Assembly: GCF_943193195.1 (NCBI RefSeq)
Contig: NZ_CALPDG010000001.1
Location: 1 to 64,000, forward strand
Direction: 5' to 3'
Length of the DNA: 64,000 nt
Origin: Mediterraneibacter agrestimuris
GTDB taxonomy: Bacteria; Bacillota; Clostridia; Lachnospirales; Lachnospiraceae
A program made the position numbers and the translations under genes. Below are positions 1 to 9,700 of this stretch, piece by piece. Numbering within the stretch: the first letter of the stretch is position 1; each line of letters opens with the position of its first letter. A model generated the notes under the pieces. The model made no database searches, was not told the DNA's origin, and worked only from the letters and a program-made list of their open reading frames with translations.

Positions 1-75
1 TCAAGCGTGATAATTATATTGAAAACAAAGTGGCTCTCAAGTATGAGAACGATAGCTCCCAAGCTTGATAATAAT
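1..75. other. Left junction cutting into the polymerase gene
   Basis: Read on the minus strand, the polymerase gene is normal up to its Gly-Ile-Asp-Asp stretch, then runs into unrelated sequence that closes with a stop near position 14. The sequence here contains two short palindromes, CTCAAGTATGAG and CAAGCTTG. They could be the end of an inserted element or a deletion endpoint. The left flank is outside the window, so the nature of the junction cannot be decided. Confidence 0.45.
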
Positions 76-394
76 CATCTATTCCATACGGCTCAATTTT
101 GTCCGTATATTCTGAATAAATTTCTCTCGCCATGCTGGCAAATCTCAAATACAGATCCATCCTCGGCGGCACAAAAATGATTTCCGGACAAACCTGTTTT
201 GCCTGCCAGAGCGCCATCCCGGTTTTTACACCACATTTCTTTGCAATATAATTTGCTGTCAAAACGATTCCTTGCCTTGCTTCCGGATCTCCACCTACAG
301 CAAGTGGCTTTCCCGCAAATTCCGGATGATGCAACATTTCTACGCTGGCATAAAAACAATTCATATCACTATGTAAAATTGTCCTGTCACCCAT
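14..394 (-). pseudogene. Truncated Y-family DNA polymerase (DinB/UmuC type)
   Basis: Only the N-terminal catalytic part of a translesion DNA polymerase is present. The start Met-Gly-Asp-Arg at 394 is chosen over the upstream Met at 436 because GGAGGTG lies eight bases before it. The family's first metal-binding motif is clear (HSDMNCFYASVE), followed by the conserved PLAVGGDP and the stretch up to IEPYGIDD, where the second catalytic acidic motif (normally S/G-I-D-E-x-x-L/W-D) begins. The reading frame then leaves the family sequence and stops after about 20 unrelated residues. About 126 codons remain, against roughly 350-420 in intact relatives, so palm completion, thumb and little-finger domains are gone and activity is not expected. 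It is divergent from an S24-type repressor, which fits former SOS-type control. Confidence 0.85.
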
Positions 395-440
395 CCTGTT
401 CTCACCTCCGTCCGGCTTTCTTATCATTCCTTGCATGGTT

Positions 441-470
441 AGTATAAGCCGACATTATGGAGATAGTCAA
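441..470 (-). promoter_or_regulatory. Promoter of the polymerase gene
   Basis: On the minus strand there is TTGACT, an 18-bp spacer and TATACT, about 45 bp upstream of the polymerase start. One iteron (452-464) lies inside the spacer, so a bound repressor would block RNA polymerase. The hexamers are read directly; promoter activity is inferred. Confidence 0.6.
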
Positions 471-506
471 CTGACATTTTGGTTGTGTTATCTACATATT
501 GGAGAT
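452..506. promoter_or_regulatory. Three ACATNNTGG iterons between divergent promoters
   Basis: Copies begin at 452, 474 and 494, spaced 22 and 20 bp, or about two helical turns. The outer two extend to a 13-bp match (ACATTATGGAGAT and ACATATTGGAGAT, 11 of 13 identical). They sit in the spacer of the polymerase promoter and just upstream of the repressor promoter. This is the arrangement expected of operator sites for the adjacent XRE/S24 protein. Binding is inferred from position only. Confidence 0.5.
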
Positions 507-511
507 TTTAC

Positions 512-540
512 TTGATTTTCTTGTATATGTGCTGTATAAT
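512..540 (+). promoter_or_regulatory. Promoter of the XRE/S24 repressor gene
   Basis: TTGATT (512-517), a 17-bp spacer and a perfect TATAAT (535-540) lie about 45 bp before the start codon at 587. The nearest iteron ends at 506, directly upstream of the -35 hexamer, which suggests autoregulation. Confidence 0.65.
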
Positions 541-586
541 GCACCTATAAGAATCTAACGAAATTTCATAGAAATGAGGCGAATAT

Positions 587-1327
587 ATGCGTTCTATCGG
601 CAGAATTATTGCAGAAAACAGAAAAAAGAAACAGCTTTCGCAGCCAGAACTTGCAAAACTGCTCTCACAGCAGGGTATTGACGTTACTGCTAAGGCAATC
701 TCCAAATGGGAGACAGATGCACGAGAACCAGGACTGCATGTTTTTCTAACTCTCTGTAAATTGTTGGATATTGAAGATATTTATGATGCTTATTTCGGGA
801 AAAATCCATACAGCGTAATGGACGGTCTGAATCAGGAAGGAAAAGATAAGATAAAAGATTACGCAAAAATACTAAAAGCCTCCGGCTTGTTTGAACCAGT
901 AGTTACAAACATTATTCCTTTCCGTAAAAAAGAAATATTTATGGACATCTTCGGAGATGCTGTTTCTGCAGGTACCGGTAATTTCCTGACAGATGCGCCA
1001 AAAGAATCTTATGAAGTTGGCGATCTTGCCCCGGACAATGCAGACTTCGGAGTCCGGATATCTGGTGACAGTATGGAACCGGAATACCACAACGGGGAAA
1101 TTGCATGGATTCAACAAAAAGACAGCATCTGCAATGGAGAGATTGGCATTTTCTATCTCAATGGAGACGCCTACATCAAAAAGCTCCATGATGAACCAGA
1201 TGGATTATTCCTGATCTCCCTGAATAAAAAATACAAACCTATCGCAATTCAGGAATCGGACTCTTTTAAAATATTCGGCAGAGTTGTCGGCAAGTGTGAT
1301 GCTTCCGACATCCCCGGTTTTCAATAA
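587..1327 (+). CDS. LexA-like repressor: XRE HTH plus S24 peptidase
   Basis: The 246-residue protein joins an N-terminal Cro/CI-type helix-turn-helix (about residues 5-65, with the recognition region AKAISKWETDAREPG) to a C-terminal S24/LexA-type self-cleaving domain (about 120-235). The probable cleavage site is Ala128-Gly129 in DAVSAGTG, the nucleophile is Ser162 in GDSMEP, and the general-base Lys is in YIKKL near 198. Proteins of this build are cleaved with help from RecA filaments after DNA damage, which relieves repression of nearby genes. Its divergence from a Y-family polymerase gene and the shared iterons make that polymerase the likely former target. The start at 587 is preceded by GAGGCG. 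It could also be the repressor of a resident mobile element. The domain call is secure and the target is inferred. Confidence 0.9.
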   Translation: MRSIGRIIAENRKKKQLSQPELAKLLSQQGIDVTAKAISKWETDAREPGLHVFLTLCKLLDIEDIYDAYFGKNPYSVMDGLNQEGKDKIKDYAKILKASGLFEPVVTNIIPFRKKEIFMDIFGDAVSAGTGNFLTDAPKESYEVGDLAPDNADFGVRISGDSMEPEYHNGEIAWIQQKDSICNGEIGIFYLNGDAYIKKLHDEPDGLFLISLNKKYKPIAIQESDSFKIFGRVVGKCDASDIPGFQ

Positions 1328-1394
1328 TCGTAATACAGTCCGTGCCATTCAAACCGGCTGTTGAAACAATAATAAAGTTAAAGGAAGTGATTGG

Positions 1395-1625
1395 ATGGCA
1401 ATCAGCAACATCCTGAAAGATATTCGTGTGGAGCGAAATCTAATTCAAGAAGACCTTGCAGAAGCAACCGGCTCCTGCAGCCGTACCATCGGCAGAATTG
1501 AACGTGGGGAGCGAAACCCCTCATTGGAAATGGCAATCCGACTTGCCCATTATCTGAATATGAGCGTGGAAGAAATATTCAAATTAGATGACGAAGTTTC
1601 AAGCCAACAAAAAGCCGAGGAATAA
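1395..1625 (+). CDS. Small XRE-family DNA-binding protein
   Basis: This 76-residue protein is almost entirely a Cro/CI-type helix-turn-helix: RVERNLIQEDLAEATG, then CSRTIGRIERGERNPS as the recognition part and the usual VEEIFKLDDE ending. It starts after AAGGAAGTG with a good spacing, about 70 bp downstream of the S24 repressor gene on the same strand, so the two may be cotranscribed. Proteins of this size act as transcriptional regulators or antitoxin-like partners. No partner toxin is visible here. It ends about 50 bp before a bidirectional terminator that separates it from the converging defence operon. Confidence 0.85.
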   Translation: MAISNILKDIRVERNLIQEDLAEATGSCSRTIGRIERGERNPSLEMAIRLAHYLNMSVEEIFKLDDEVSSQQKAEE

Positions 1626-1675
1626 TTTCCCGAATTCTATCTACACTGATTTAACATAATATACATCGTTCACCT

Positions 1676-1721
1676 ATAAAAAGCCAGTCGAATGATAAAA
1701 CATCAACTGGCTTATTTTTTT
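1676..1721. terminator. Bidirectional terminator between converging genes
   Basis: AAGCCAGTCGAATG (1681-1694) and CATCAACTGGCTT (1701-1713) form a hairpin with one mismatch, flanked by an A-run on the left and a T-run on the right. It can therefore end transcription from both the XRE gene and the minus-strand defence operon. Confidence 0.8.
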
Positions 1722-2772
1722 ATAAAAGCATTTTTTTTAAAACCTCATACTCATGAGATAGCAAATTTTTCACGGTCAAAACTTTTTCTTCATCTTGCAT
1801 ATTGGTAAAGGGCCGAATTCTTGCATCTCCAAATTTCATTTTCCACAAAGCTTGAAGTTTCTTTCGTTCATTTTTTGTCGTAAAGATTGCACTTATTGCA
1901 TTAGACCATTCCCCTGTTGGAATTATATTCAATACTATTCTTTTTTGAGTTTCATCATCAGTAGCAAACATAGTGTTTTTTCCGTTTTCGTCTCGATAAT
2001 AAAACATACTCCAAAGCGTAATATATGTAACATCCCAAGTCTGGTTTTTTATTCCTTTTACAACTTTTTGATAGTCTTTCACCTTTGCATTTTTAGGTGG
2101 AGCAACATCGGGAATATTAGCAAAAATCATTGCCGCATATACTACTACGCTTTCTGCTATATCAAGGTTATCAGCATACCAATTCATGAAATCAATAAAC
2201 TTATCAATTGCTGTTAATTCTGAATTACGAATAAGCTGCACCATTTTTACCATTGCAGCTTCGTTGCTCAACAGTAACAGGTTATCGCCAAATTGATATT
2301 CCTTTATTTCTTCTATAACTCCGGTATATAAAAACACATCCGGTATGCTATCTCTAGATGCGAAAGCAATTTCTTTCCATATTTGTGCTGGAATATTATC
2401 CAAAGCATGTAGAAATGCCAATTGATATTCCTCACCAGGGATAGTGGCAAGTCCTACAGTATCATTTTCAAAAAGACTGACACCACAAGTCAAACGAGCA
2501 TGAATGGATTTTGTCCATGTAACAAACATCGCAACCTTTTGCATTCTTAGCTCGTTGTTTAACCTTCCTTTTTTTGCAATCTCACAAATTGGAGATACCA
2601 GATTATTATCTGCTATGATAGTAATATCTTTGTCTTTTGAATCTAACTTAAAGATATTTTTCACAGTAAATTGACCATCAGGTGCATAGACTGGATGATA
2701 GCACATCTGTTGACTATTTATCACTGTGAGCATATTGTCGAAATCATCATCTTCAAAATAAATATAGCTCAT
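1720..2772 (-). CDS. Unrecognised last gene of the defence operon
   Basis: The start is placed at Met-Ser-Tyr-Ile-Tyr-Phe-Glu (2772), where AAAAGGA lies six bases upstream. An earlier in-frame Met at 2850 would overlap the helicase gene and has no such site. The 350-residue product has no signal peptide or membrane segment and I do not recognise its family. One stretch near the N-terminus, ITIIADNNLVSPICEIAKKG, has the hydrophobic strand plus Asp-Asn-Asn layout seen at the start of PIN-like nuclease domains, followed by acidic residues in later helices. This is a weak resemblance only. The gene follows the helicase gene by 25 bp with no terminator between and ends at the operon terminator, so it is probably part of the same system, as an effector, sensor or specificity partner. 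Confidence 0.7.
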   Translation of the reverse strand: MSYIYFEDDDFDNMLTVINSQQMCYHPVYAPDGQFTVKNIFKLDSKDKDITIIADNNLVSPICEIAKKGRLNNELRMQKVAMFVTWTKSIHARLTCGVSLFENDTVGLATIPGEEYQLAFLHALDNIPAQIWKEIAFASRDSIPDVFLYTGVIEEIKEYQFGDNLLLLSNEAAMVKMVQLIRNSELTAIDKFIDFMNWYADNLDIAESVVVYAAMIFANIPDVAPPKNAKVKDYQKVVKGIKNQTWDVTYITLWSMFYYRDENGKNTMFATDDETQKRIVLNIIPTGEWSNAISAIFTTKNERKKLQALWKMKFGDARIRPFTNMQDEEKVLTVKNLLSHEYEVLKKMLL

Positions 2773-2797
2773 ATTTAATCCTTTTGTTCTAAAGAAA

Positions 2798-4717
2798 TTA
2801 TGTGAATTCATATTCCAAAGAGCATTTTTTGTCTTGGACATATAAATCAATCTGCTGTTTTATAGTTCTTTTCAGCTTCTGATCATCAGGAATATGTATA
2901 TACAACGACTTACGTGCACGACTGCATGCAACATAATATATACGAACAAACTCGTCAATACTATTTTCACCTAATATTCCTGGTGAATTAAACATATTAG
3001 TCAAACTTGTATTATCACGCCTTGTTGGTATAGCAGCTACTACAACAGTATCCCATTCAAGCCCCTTTGCTTGATGCACTGTCATAAATTTTGCATCCTT
3101 TGAAAATACTTCTGAGAATAGTTTTGAGGCAGTATCCCAAGTTATTTTCTTAATTTGATCAGCAATTTTTTCATCGAAGTCAGTTATATATTGTAAAGCA
3201 AATCCATTAGTATCAAATAAGATCTTCTGCAAATCATTATATTCTACCCCAAAAAGTGTGGCATTAAATTTATCTATAACATCGGACACTAAACTATAGG
3301 CAGTTAATCCTTCAAAAGTTTTATCCAACAGCTTTCTAATTTTCAATATTACTTTAGCAGAGAATGCGCCATTCACCTTTATATGAGAAATCTTAGAATA
3401 TAGCCCAATTGCATTGAGAACGTCTATCAGCGATCCACTTTTATGCGCAGAGTTAAGTAGCATGATAAATCGAAATGCTCGAACCCACATCACACGATTA
3501 TGCTCAACAATATCTGCTCGAATATCAATAGACGTCGGAAAATAGCTGTTATAAATTTTATTTAATATAGTTCTCTGCCCATCATCTATGCCTTGAATAT
3601 ACGCAAAGGCAGCTGCCCATGTTCGAGTTAAAACAACACCCCCATCTTGTACAAGAGCATTGATTCGTTCCATAGTTTCTGGAGAATCACCACAGATAAA
3701 ACGAACAGGGATTTGTTTACTTTTTCGCTCATCTTCCTTATTTTTGTATGGTTTTATGCTGATTTGTTCCAGCACATCTGAACTTCTAAGGTAATTACAC
3801 AAACTTACAATATTATTTGTTGATCTGCGATTCCCTAAAATATGATATATGTCAGTTCCTTTTGTACCGGACACTGTAAAGCTGCTGAATTGCGAAGGTT
3901 GCGCTCCCTGAAAACTGTAAATGGACTGCGCCACATCACCAACAACGCCTATTGTTGTTGACTTTTCACCCAAGTGCTTAATAATAAGCGTTTGAAGCGG
4001 ATTTGTGTCTTGGAACTCATCAACAAAAATAAAAGGGTATTTCACTCTTAAGGCATAGGTTATTGTCGAGTTTTCCTGTAACATGCGATATCCAAAATAT
4101 AATATTTCGTCATGAGTCAACTTACCGACAACTTCCCATACATACTTTTTAATGTGAGAGACATGAGCGTCATCTATTTTTGTAGAATGAGTAAATACAT
4201 GCAAGCCACCATGTAAATAAGCATTGTTGTCTATTTCTACTTCACTGAGCATTTTTTTGCTATAATCGATGTTGGAACAGGGAATAGCTTTCTGAAGGTA
4301 TTCATTTATTGTTTCTTTTTCATACCCATGTAGAATACTTAGTCCCTCGATTTGTGATGTAATTTTCGCTCGTCGTATTACATCAATTCCAAAGTCTTTT
4401 TTCATAACTTTTTTTAGATCGCTTTGGAACGGAATAATTATATTATCAATAATAAAGCCATGAATTGTGCTAATCACTACTGACGAAGCATACCTATCCA
4501 ATCTTCTCTGAATTTCATCAACTGCAGTATTCGTATAAGTAATGCACAACACTTTGCGTTCATTGCTATTGATTATTACAGGATGTGTGGTGACTATGTT
4601 CTTTATGTTATTTACAAGGAAATGTGTTTTCCCTGATCCAGGACCAGCATAAACAGCGAAATGACTATTAAGCTGCTCTTCCGTTAATAAATCGCCAGAT
4701 GTTAGATCGATAGCCAT
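2798..4717 (-). CDS. UvrD-like helicase, GajB-like component
   Basis: This 639-residue superfamily 1 helicase has all its motifs in order: Walker A AGPGSGKT (24-31), motif Ia ITYTNTAVDE (about 59-68), DEFQD (233-237), GDVAQSIYSFQGA (260-272), GNRRS (295-299), TVHQAKGLEWD (546-556) and YYVACSRARK (594-603). It starts after AAGGAGGGAATTGC and overlaps the upstream nuclease gene by 16 bp, implying coupled translation. An OLD-type nuclease followed directly by a UvrD-like helicase is the hallmark of Gabija (GajA then GajB), where the pair forms an anti-phage complex that cuts DNA when nucleotide pools fall. The protein is longer than the roughly 500-residue classical GajB, so it may belong to a divergent Gabija branch or to another OLD/UvrD system. 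Confidence 0.85.
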   Translation of the reverse strand: MAIDLTSGDLLTEEQLNSHFAVYAGPGSGKTHFLVNNIKNIVTTHPVIINSNERKVLCITYTNTAVDEIQRRLDRYASSVVISTIHGFIIDNIIIPFQSDLKKVMKKDFGIDVIRRAKITSQIEGLSILHGYEKETINEYLQKAIPCSNIDYSKKMLSEVEIDNNAYLHGGLHVFTHSTKIDDAHVSHIKKYVWEVVGKLTHDEILYFGYRMLQENSTITYALRVKYPFIFVDEFQDTNPLQTLIIKHLGEKSTTIGVVGDVAQSIYSFQGAQPSQFSSFTVSGTKGTDIYHILGNRRSTNNIVSLCNYLRSSDVLEQISIKPYKNKEDERKSKQIPVRFICGDSPETMERINALVQDGGVVLTRTWAAAFAYIQGIDDGQRTILNKIYNSYFPTSIDIRADIVEHNRVMWVRAFRFIMLLNSAHKSGSLIDVLNAIGLYSKISHIKVNGAFSAKVILKIRKLLDKTFEGLTAYSLVSDVIDKFNATLFGVEYNDLQKILFDTNGFALQYITDFDEKIADQIKKITWDTASKLFSEVFSKDAKFMTVHQAKGLEWDTVVVAAIPTRRDNTSLTNMFNSPGILGENSIDEFVRIYYVACSRARKSLYIHIPDDQKLKRTIKQQIDLYVQDKKCSLEYEFT

Positions 4718-6693
4718 GCAATTCCCTCCTTGATGTAAGGAGGAACTTTAAGTTCGCTCATAAGTTCCTCATCAACTAAAATTTCTAAAGCAACATCACC
4801 TTTCTTATTTTCTGCGTAGGCATAAAAAAGCTTTGCAAAAAATAGTCCTTTGTACATGCGGGCTTCATCCGGATACAATCCTATAGAATCTATCACAGAA
4901 TCGAGAATTTTAAATATTCTTTTCTGGCTTATAGTTGGGATTTCAGCTCTATTTCTATCCCATTTGTTAAAGCTAATTCCGTTGTTTTCAATAAATGCGT
5001 GCAAAGATACAGGCAATGCAATTTTCAACAGAGCTTTTGCAACTTTACTACTTCCAATATTACACATAAACAAATCGTCTTCAAAAGTTGAACCATAAGA
5101 CTTCTGTATTACCGTTCTTACGTTACTGTCGCCTGCAAATGCTAAGTTTAAATTGGATACATGGGTAGGAATATGAGCTTTATACTCTGCAAGTGTTTTT
5201 GCCGAAGCACCTAATTCCCATGCAAAATCCCCATCTGTGATGCACAACACCTTCTTTTTAACTGGATTATTAGCAAATGCCCGTACAAAGTAAGTGAAAT
5301 TTTTACCACCAACCTCAACAATAGAAATATGTTCATCCTCATATGGAAAACCGCATTTTTCAAGAAATTTAGGCAATAATAATTTTTCTGCAATTCCCTC
5401 AACAAAAATCACCTTATCAGCAAACAGCATATCTGAGCGAGTCACATCAAGAAATTTCATCATGTGTTTTTGGGCTGGTTTATCATTCTCGAATTGTTTT
5501 TTTAAACTCCGTTGTCTACAATCAGCTGGACTATTTTCTCGATCATACGCCAGCATGTACATATTATCTAACCCCGCTACAGCGGTGATATTTGATGAAT
5601 GTGTCGTTACAAATATCTGCTGATTTAGATTTTCTTCTTCATCAAGTCTCTTTAAAAACTTAAATAGTTTGTACTGCATTGCTGGATGTAAATGTGCTTC
5701 AGGTTCTTCTAAACACAAAATGCGAAAATCTTTACCTTTCTGAATTTCTACCAACTTTACAAGCATATACATATTGATCAAATTATTATAGCCCAGGCCA
5801 TTATGTGACAAAGGAACTACATATCCAGATTTAGTATCCTTTACATCAATAACATATGCCCCAGAAATAGTAGTGGATGGACGTAAATCTTGAGAAATTG
5901 CCACATTACCCTTTGATAATCCTATATCGTTTTTCTCATGTTCCACTAATCCGGCTATTTTGCCCAACACAGGATCTATAGCTTCTTTCATTTTCTGAGA
6001 GAGTTCTTGCTGAATCGTTCGTAGTTTGAGTGCACCTTCAGGATCACTTTTTAGGAAACGCTCAATTTCTCTCTTTGTTTCACTATAAACTGCCTCACTA
6101 TTGCGTTCAGCTTCAATGAAATCAACCCTAAATATTTTGGTAGCCTCCTTAGCTTCAACAAGTGTTTCCGAAACGCCATTTGTATACGTCCAGCTATAAT
6201 ACTTTTGACAAATCGCAAGAGCGGAGAAAAACTCTTCAAAAGTGGTTGATTCAGATACAGATTGCAAATACTCAGTAAGGTGTTTAGGATCGAGTGCATA
6301 CTTTGCCTTTACACAAGCTGATAAAGTATACTTTGTAGGATCGTCTCCAGCATTTTTACTGGAGACAATCTCATCCATCCCAATGAAAGAGAGTAGCTTT
6401 ATTATACTTTCATCCGCAGTGTCATCTTCTGAAATATCATGCTTTATATGGTACTCAATAACAATTTCTGGAGAAGATTCTTTATATTTAGAGTCATAAT
6501 TGAACTGCAAGTCATTCTTATTGAAGTCTTCTGATGAAATCTGGCCAGGTTCACTTAATAAATAAATTGCTTTTAAAAGCCCAGTCTTACCTGCATTATT
6601 GGCACCTACAATGACATTTAATCCATCATGAAAACTCATATCAAATTCATGAAAATTGCGAAAATTTATTATTTTTATATGACTAATATACAT
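4702..6693 (-). CDS. OLD-family ATPase/TOPRIM nuclease, GajA-like
   Basis: The 663-residue protein begins with an SMC/RecF-like ATPase: Walker A GANNAGKT (30-37), a signature-like LSHNGLGYNNL (295-305), Walker B LCLEEPEAHLHP (326-337) and the switch His in TTHSS (363-367). A TOPRIM nuclease domain follows, with the conserved VEGIAEK (431-437) and the acidic Asp-Gly-Asp (487-489) that bind catalytic metals. This is the class 2 OLD layout; classical GajA is about 580 residues. The start has AAGGAGTG ten bases upstream and lies 23 bp after the preceding methyltransferase gene. The next gene is a UvrD-like helicase that overlaps by 16 bp, which makes a Gabija-type pair likely. In Gabija the ATPase part senses nucleotides and the TOPRIM part nicks or cuts DNA. 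How it would interact with the three methyltransferases upstream is unknown. Confidence 0.88.
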   Translation of the reverse strand: MYISHIKIINFRNFHEFDMSFHDGLNVIVGANNAGKTGLLKAIYLLSEPGQISSEDFNKNDLQFNYDSKYKESSPEIVIEYHIKHDISEDDTADESIIKLLSFIGMDEIVSSKNAGDDPTKYTLSACVKAKYALDPKHLTEYLQSVSESTTFEEFFSALAICQKYYSWTYTNGVSETLVEAKEATKIFRVDFIEAERNSEAVYSETKREIERFLKSDPEGALKLRTIQQELSQKMKEAIDPVLGKIAGLVEHEKNDIGLSKGNVAISQDLRPSTTISGAYVIDVKDTKSGYVVPLSHNGLGYNNLINMYMLVKLVEIQKGKDFRILCLEEPEAHLHPAMQYKLFKFLKRLDEEENLNQQIFVTTHSSNITAVAGLDNMYMLAYDRENSPADCRQRSLKKQFENDKPAQKHMMKFLDVTRSDMLFADKVIFVEGIAEKLLLPKFLEKCGFPYEDEHISIVEVGGKNFTYFVRAFANNPVKKKVLCITDGDFAWELGASAKTLAEYKAHIPTHVSNLNLAFAGDSNVRTVIQKSYGSTFEDDLFMCNIGSSKVAKALLKIALPVSLHAFIENNGISFNKWDRNRAEIPTISQKRIFKILDSVIDSIGLYPDEARMYKGLFFAKLFYAYAENKKGDVALEILVDEELMSELKVPPYIKEGIAWLSI

Positions 6694-6716
6694 TGAAGCA
6701 CCTCACTCCTTTTCAT

Positions 6717-9700
6717 TTAAATCCCAAGAACTGCCTTACAGGCATTCTCATATTCTTCATACGAATTTAAAGTTCTAATTGCACGCTGTTGACGTTTTCT
6801 ACGACTTGAAAGTGATCCGCTGTTGGGATTCAACAATGCCTCCCATTCTCTTTGCGTATAAAGAATGGCACATTCCGCAATTAATGCTTCTGTTTTGGAA
6901 ACTATGTCTTGGTGTGCAGGATTCTCAGAATCAAACCTTGGCATTATTTTGTATGGTAAAGTATGAATATGTCTCTGACCAAACTCTCCTTGGGGTTGAA
7001 AATCAATGATTGCTTCCGCCAGAGAATTACTATTCAGTATACCAACAATATACTTTGCTTCTTCTTCACTATTCACCAAATACCAATACAAGGTCTGGTC
7101 AATTATCAACCGGGACCTATCGCAATTCTCCAGGGAGATATAGGCAGCACAAGGATTTTTTCCACCAGCGTTTGAAAGTATCAGCCAATTACCTTGCGAG
7201 AAATTTTGCTGGCTAAGTTTTCCCCTATAGTTTATCGTGTCTTCCCACCATCTTTGCAAAGATTTTTTCAAAATACCCTGTATCTGTTCAAAGAAATTTC
7301 TCGTACTTACATTCATAAGAACCAAATCCTGATTTTGCAGTGCATGCCATGTACCATTCTCTTTTCTTCCAGGCATAATTACATTCGCAGGATCTGCAAC
7401 ATAAAATGGAGACATAAGCTTTGAAGTCAAACATTTATAAATGTACTCGTTTTCAAAATCTGTTGCTGTCAGCTCAATGCCTTCTTCGCTTTTCCTTTGA
7501 TTAATCAGATAATAAGATTGACTGGTTGGAACAATTTCTTCAAAACGCCAATTTCCGTTAGCTTGACGTTCAAACTCATGGAACAATGCAGTTCGTGGCA
7601 TCACATCTGCCCCTTGTTTAAATATCATTGGATTAGTGTTAATCAAATCTTCAACATCAATAGTACGCTGAGAATCAGCCCATGCTGATCGTCTTCCTTG
7701 AACCTTTAAAACAAATTGGTTTGCCACAAATGTTGTTTTGTCTTCATATACACGACCGTTTATACTAACCGCATTTCTGTTACCACCTTTTTTACCACCC
7801 AATACAATTGCTTTGTTTTTAAATGTCAATTTAGGGAGCTCCCAAATTTCATCAATTAACATTGAAACTGGGATAGCTGACCCACGGTACTCTTCTCGAC
7901 GAAGACGTTCATGATTATAACCACTAAGCAAACTTCCAGGCATAACACAATACCATACCCCATCTTCAATCAAATACTTGTCTATTGCTCCAAGCAAGAA
8001 TGTTGATGCCAATTCTGTATGTAAGTGTGAAGCTCCAGGCGGTTGAATACCATATTCTTCAGATCTTGTTTTCAACATGGCCCTATATGGATTATCTGCC
8101 AACTTGCTCATAGCCAGCCAAGGGGGATTAGAAACAATACAATTAAACTGATGAGATGCAAGTCCGGGACGATAACTATTACTCAATATGAAATACCAAA
8201 TTCCATTACGTCCCTCTCTCTGCATACATTCAAGTTGAATAATTAAGTCATTTGCACCACCACGAAGTTGTCCAATTAGTTCATCACTCAAGTCAACTTC
8301 ACTCTCACGTTTTACATTATCAATAAGTCTTTCAACGATAGCTTCATCCAACTCGGTTTCTGGATCTTGTGCTCTGACCATTGCCAAATTATAGCAACGA
8401 TTCATAAATGAATCATACACCTTTTTGTATTCAGGTGTAACCAATAGTGCCGGTAGGACAATTTCGTTTTCGTCAAAACGCAAAACAATAGATTCCGTGC
8501 CATCTTCCGGAATTTTTTCAGTTATCGGTGTCGCTACAAACATTGAGTCTGCGTGATAGATTGGAATTACAATTTGTCCATGATGTAAGCCGAACAAATC
8601 ATTCATGGCAAGTACCCAGTTTGCTTTAGCAAGCATAACTGCAAGAGGGTCAATATCAAATCCAGTAACGCAAGAAAAAGCTACGCAATCTTTCCTCTCG
8701 TCAAAACTATCTGGACGTATATCAAATCTTTCACGCACTGCTTTAATTGCTTCTATTAAGAACACTCCCGAACCGCAACACATATCCAAAAATCGGGGCT
8801 CTTCATTTTCCGGAATACGATTAAGACTTTGATCAACCATCGCCTTTGCTACCCAGTGTGGTGTGAATTCCTGTCCTAACAGCAATCTGTGTTCCCGATT
8901 AGCCAGCTGGGCCAGCAGTTCACCAAACAAATCTTGATCGGTGTAAGAAGAAAAATCGTAACTGGTTAATTGCCGTTGAATATTAATAGCACACTCTGCT
9001 ATTTCAGCCGCATAAGGTTCATTATTTAGCCAGCCAAAGTAATCATAATCAACAAGATTAGAAATACTTCGACTCTCGAAATACCTACCATTAAGTATAC
9101 GTAAAACAGCTTGTTCATCACTAATAATCGGGGTCTTATTGATTACGTTTGCACAAATTATCTTTGCTACAGTAACAAGATAGAATTCGTTAATGTATGT
9201 CTGTTGCGAAAAGTTACCATAGTCAGATGCCCCTAAATATGCAACAAAATTCTGCCAAACTCTTTTAACTAATTCTGCATAATTAGGTTTTTCTATCATT
9301 GCACGATTGACTAAATCTGTAAAGATAGCAATATTACGGTGATAAAAACTACTATCCATACCAAAATCACGAACAAGCGCAGAAGCTTCTAATGGGTATA
9401 TCTGCACTCGGTTTAGATATTTATTAACAAACAGCTCAAATTTATGAAATTCCAACTCTGTTGCTGTAGACAAATCTATAAAGTCTGCTTGATTCAAAAC
9501 AATATTGTTTACACCATATAGGCCATGCTGTGGCTTCCCGGTTATTGTGACTTTATATCCGTACCACCTCACAGTATCCGAAAGAATACCATAAATCTCA
9601 TCTACTTGAATACCTTGGTTATACAAACCTGCACAATATTCTTTTACTTGGGCATAGCCCTCTTGAAAAATGGCTTGTACGTTCAAATTTTTTTCATATT

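Noticed and set aside
1-75. CRISPR repeat or tracrRNA at the left edge
   Set aside because: Short palindromes are present but only one copy is visible and no cas gene is in the window, so it cannot be supported.
872-1189. Minus-strand open frame of about 105 codons inside the S24 repressor gene
   Set aside because: It lies fully within a clear coding gene on the other strand, has no ribosome site and its product resembles nothing.
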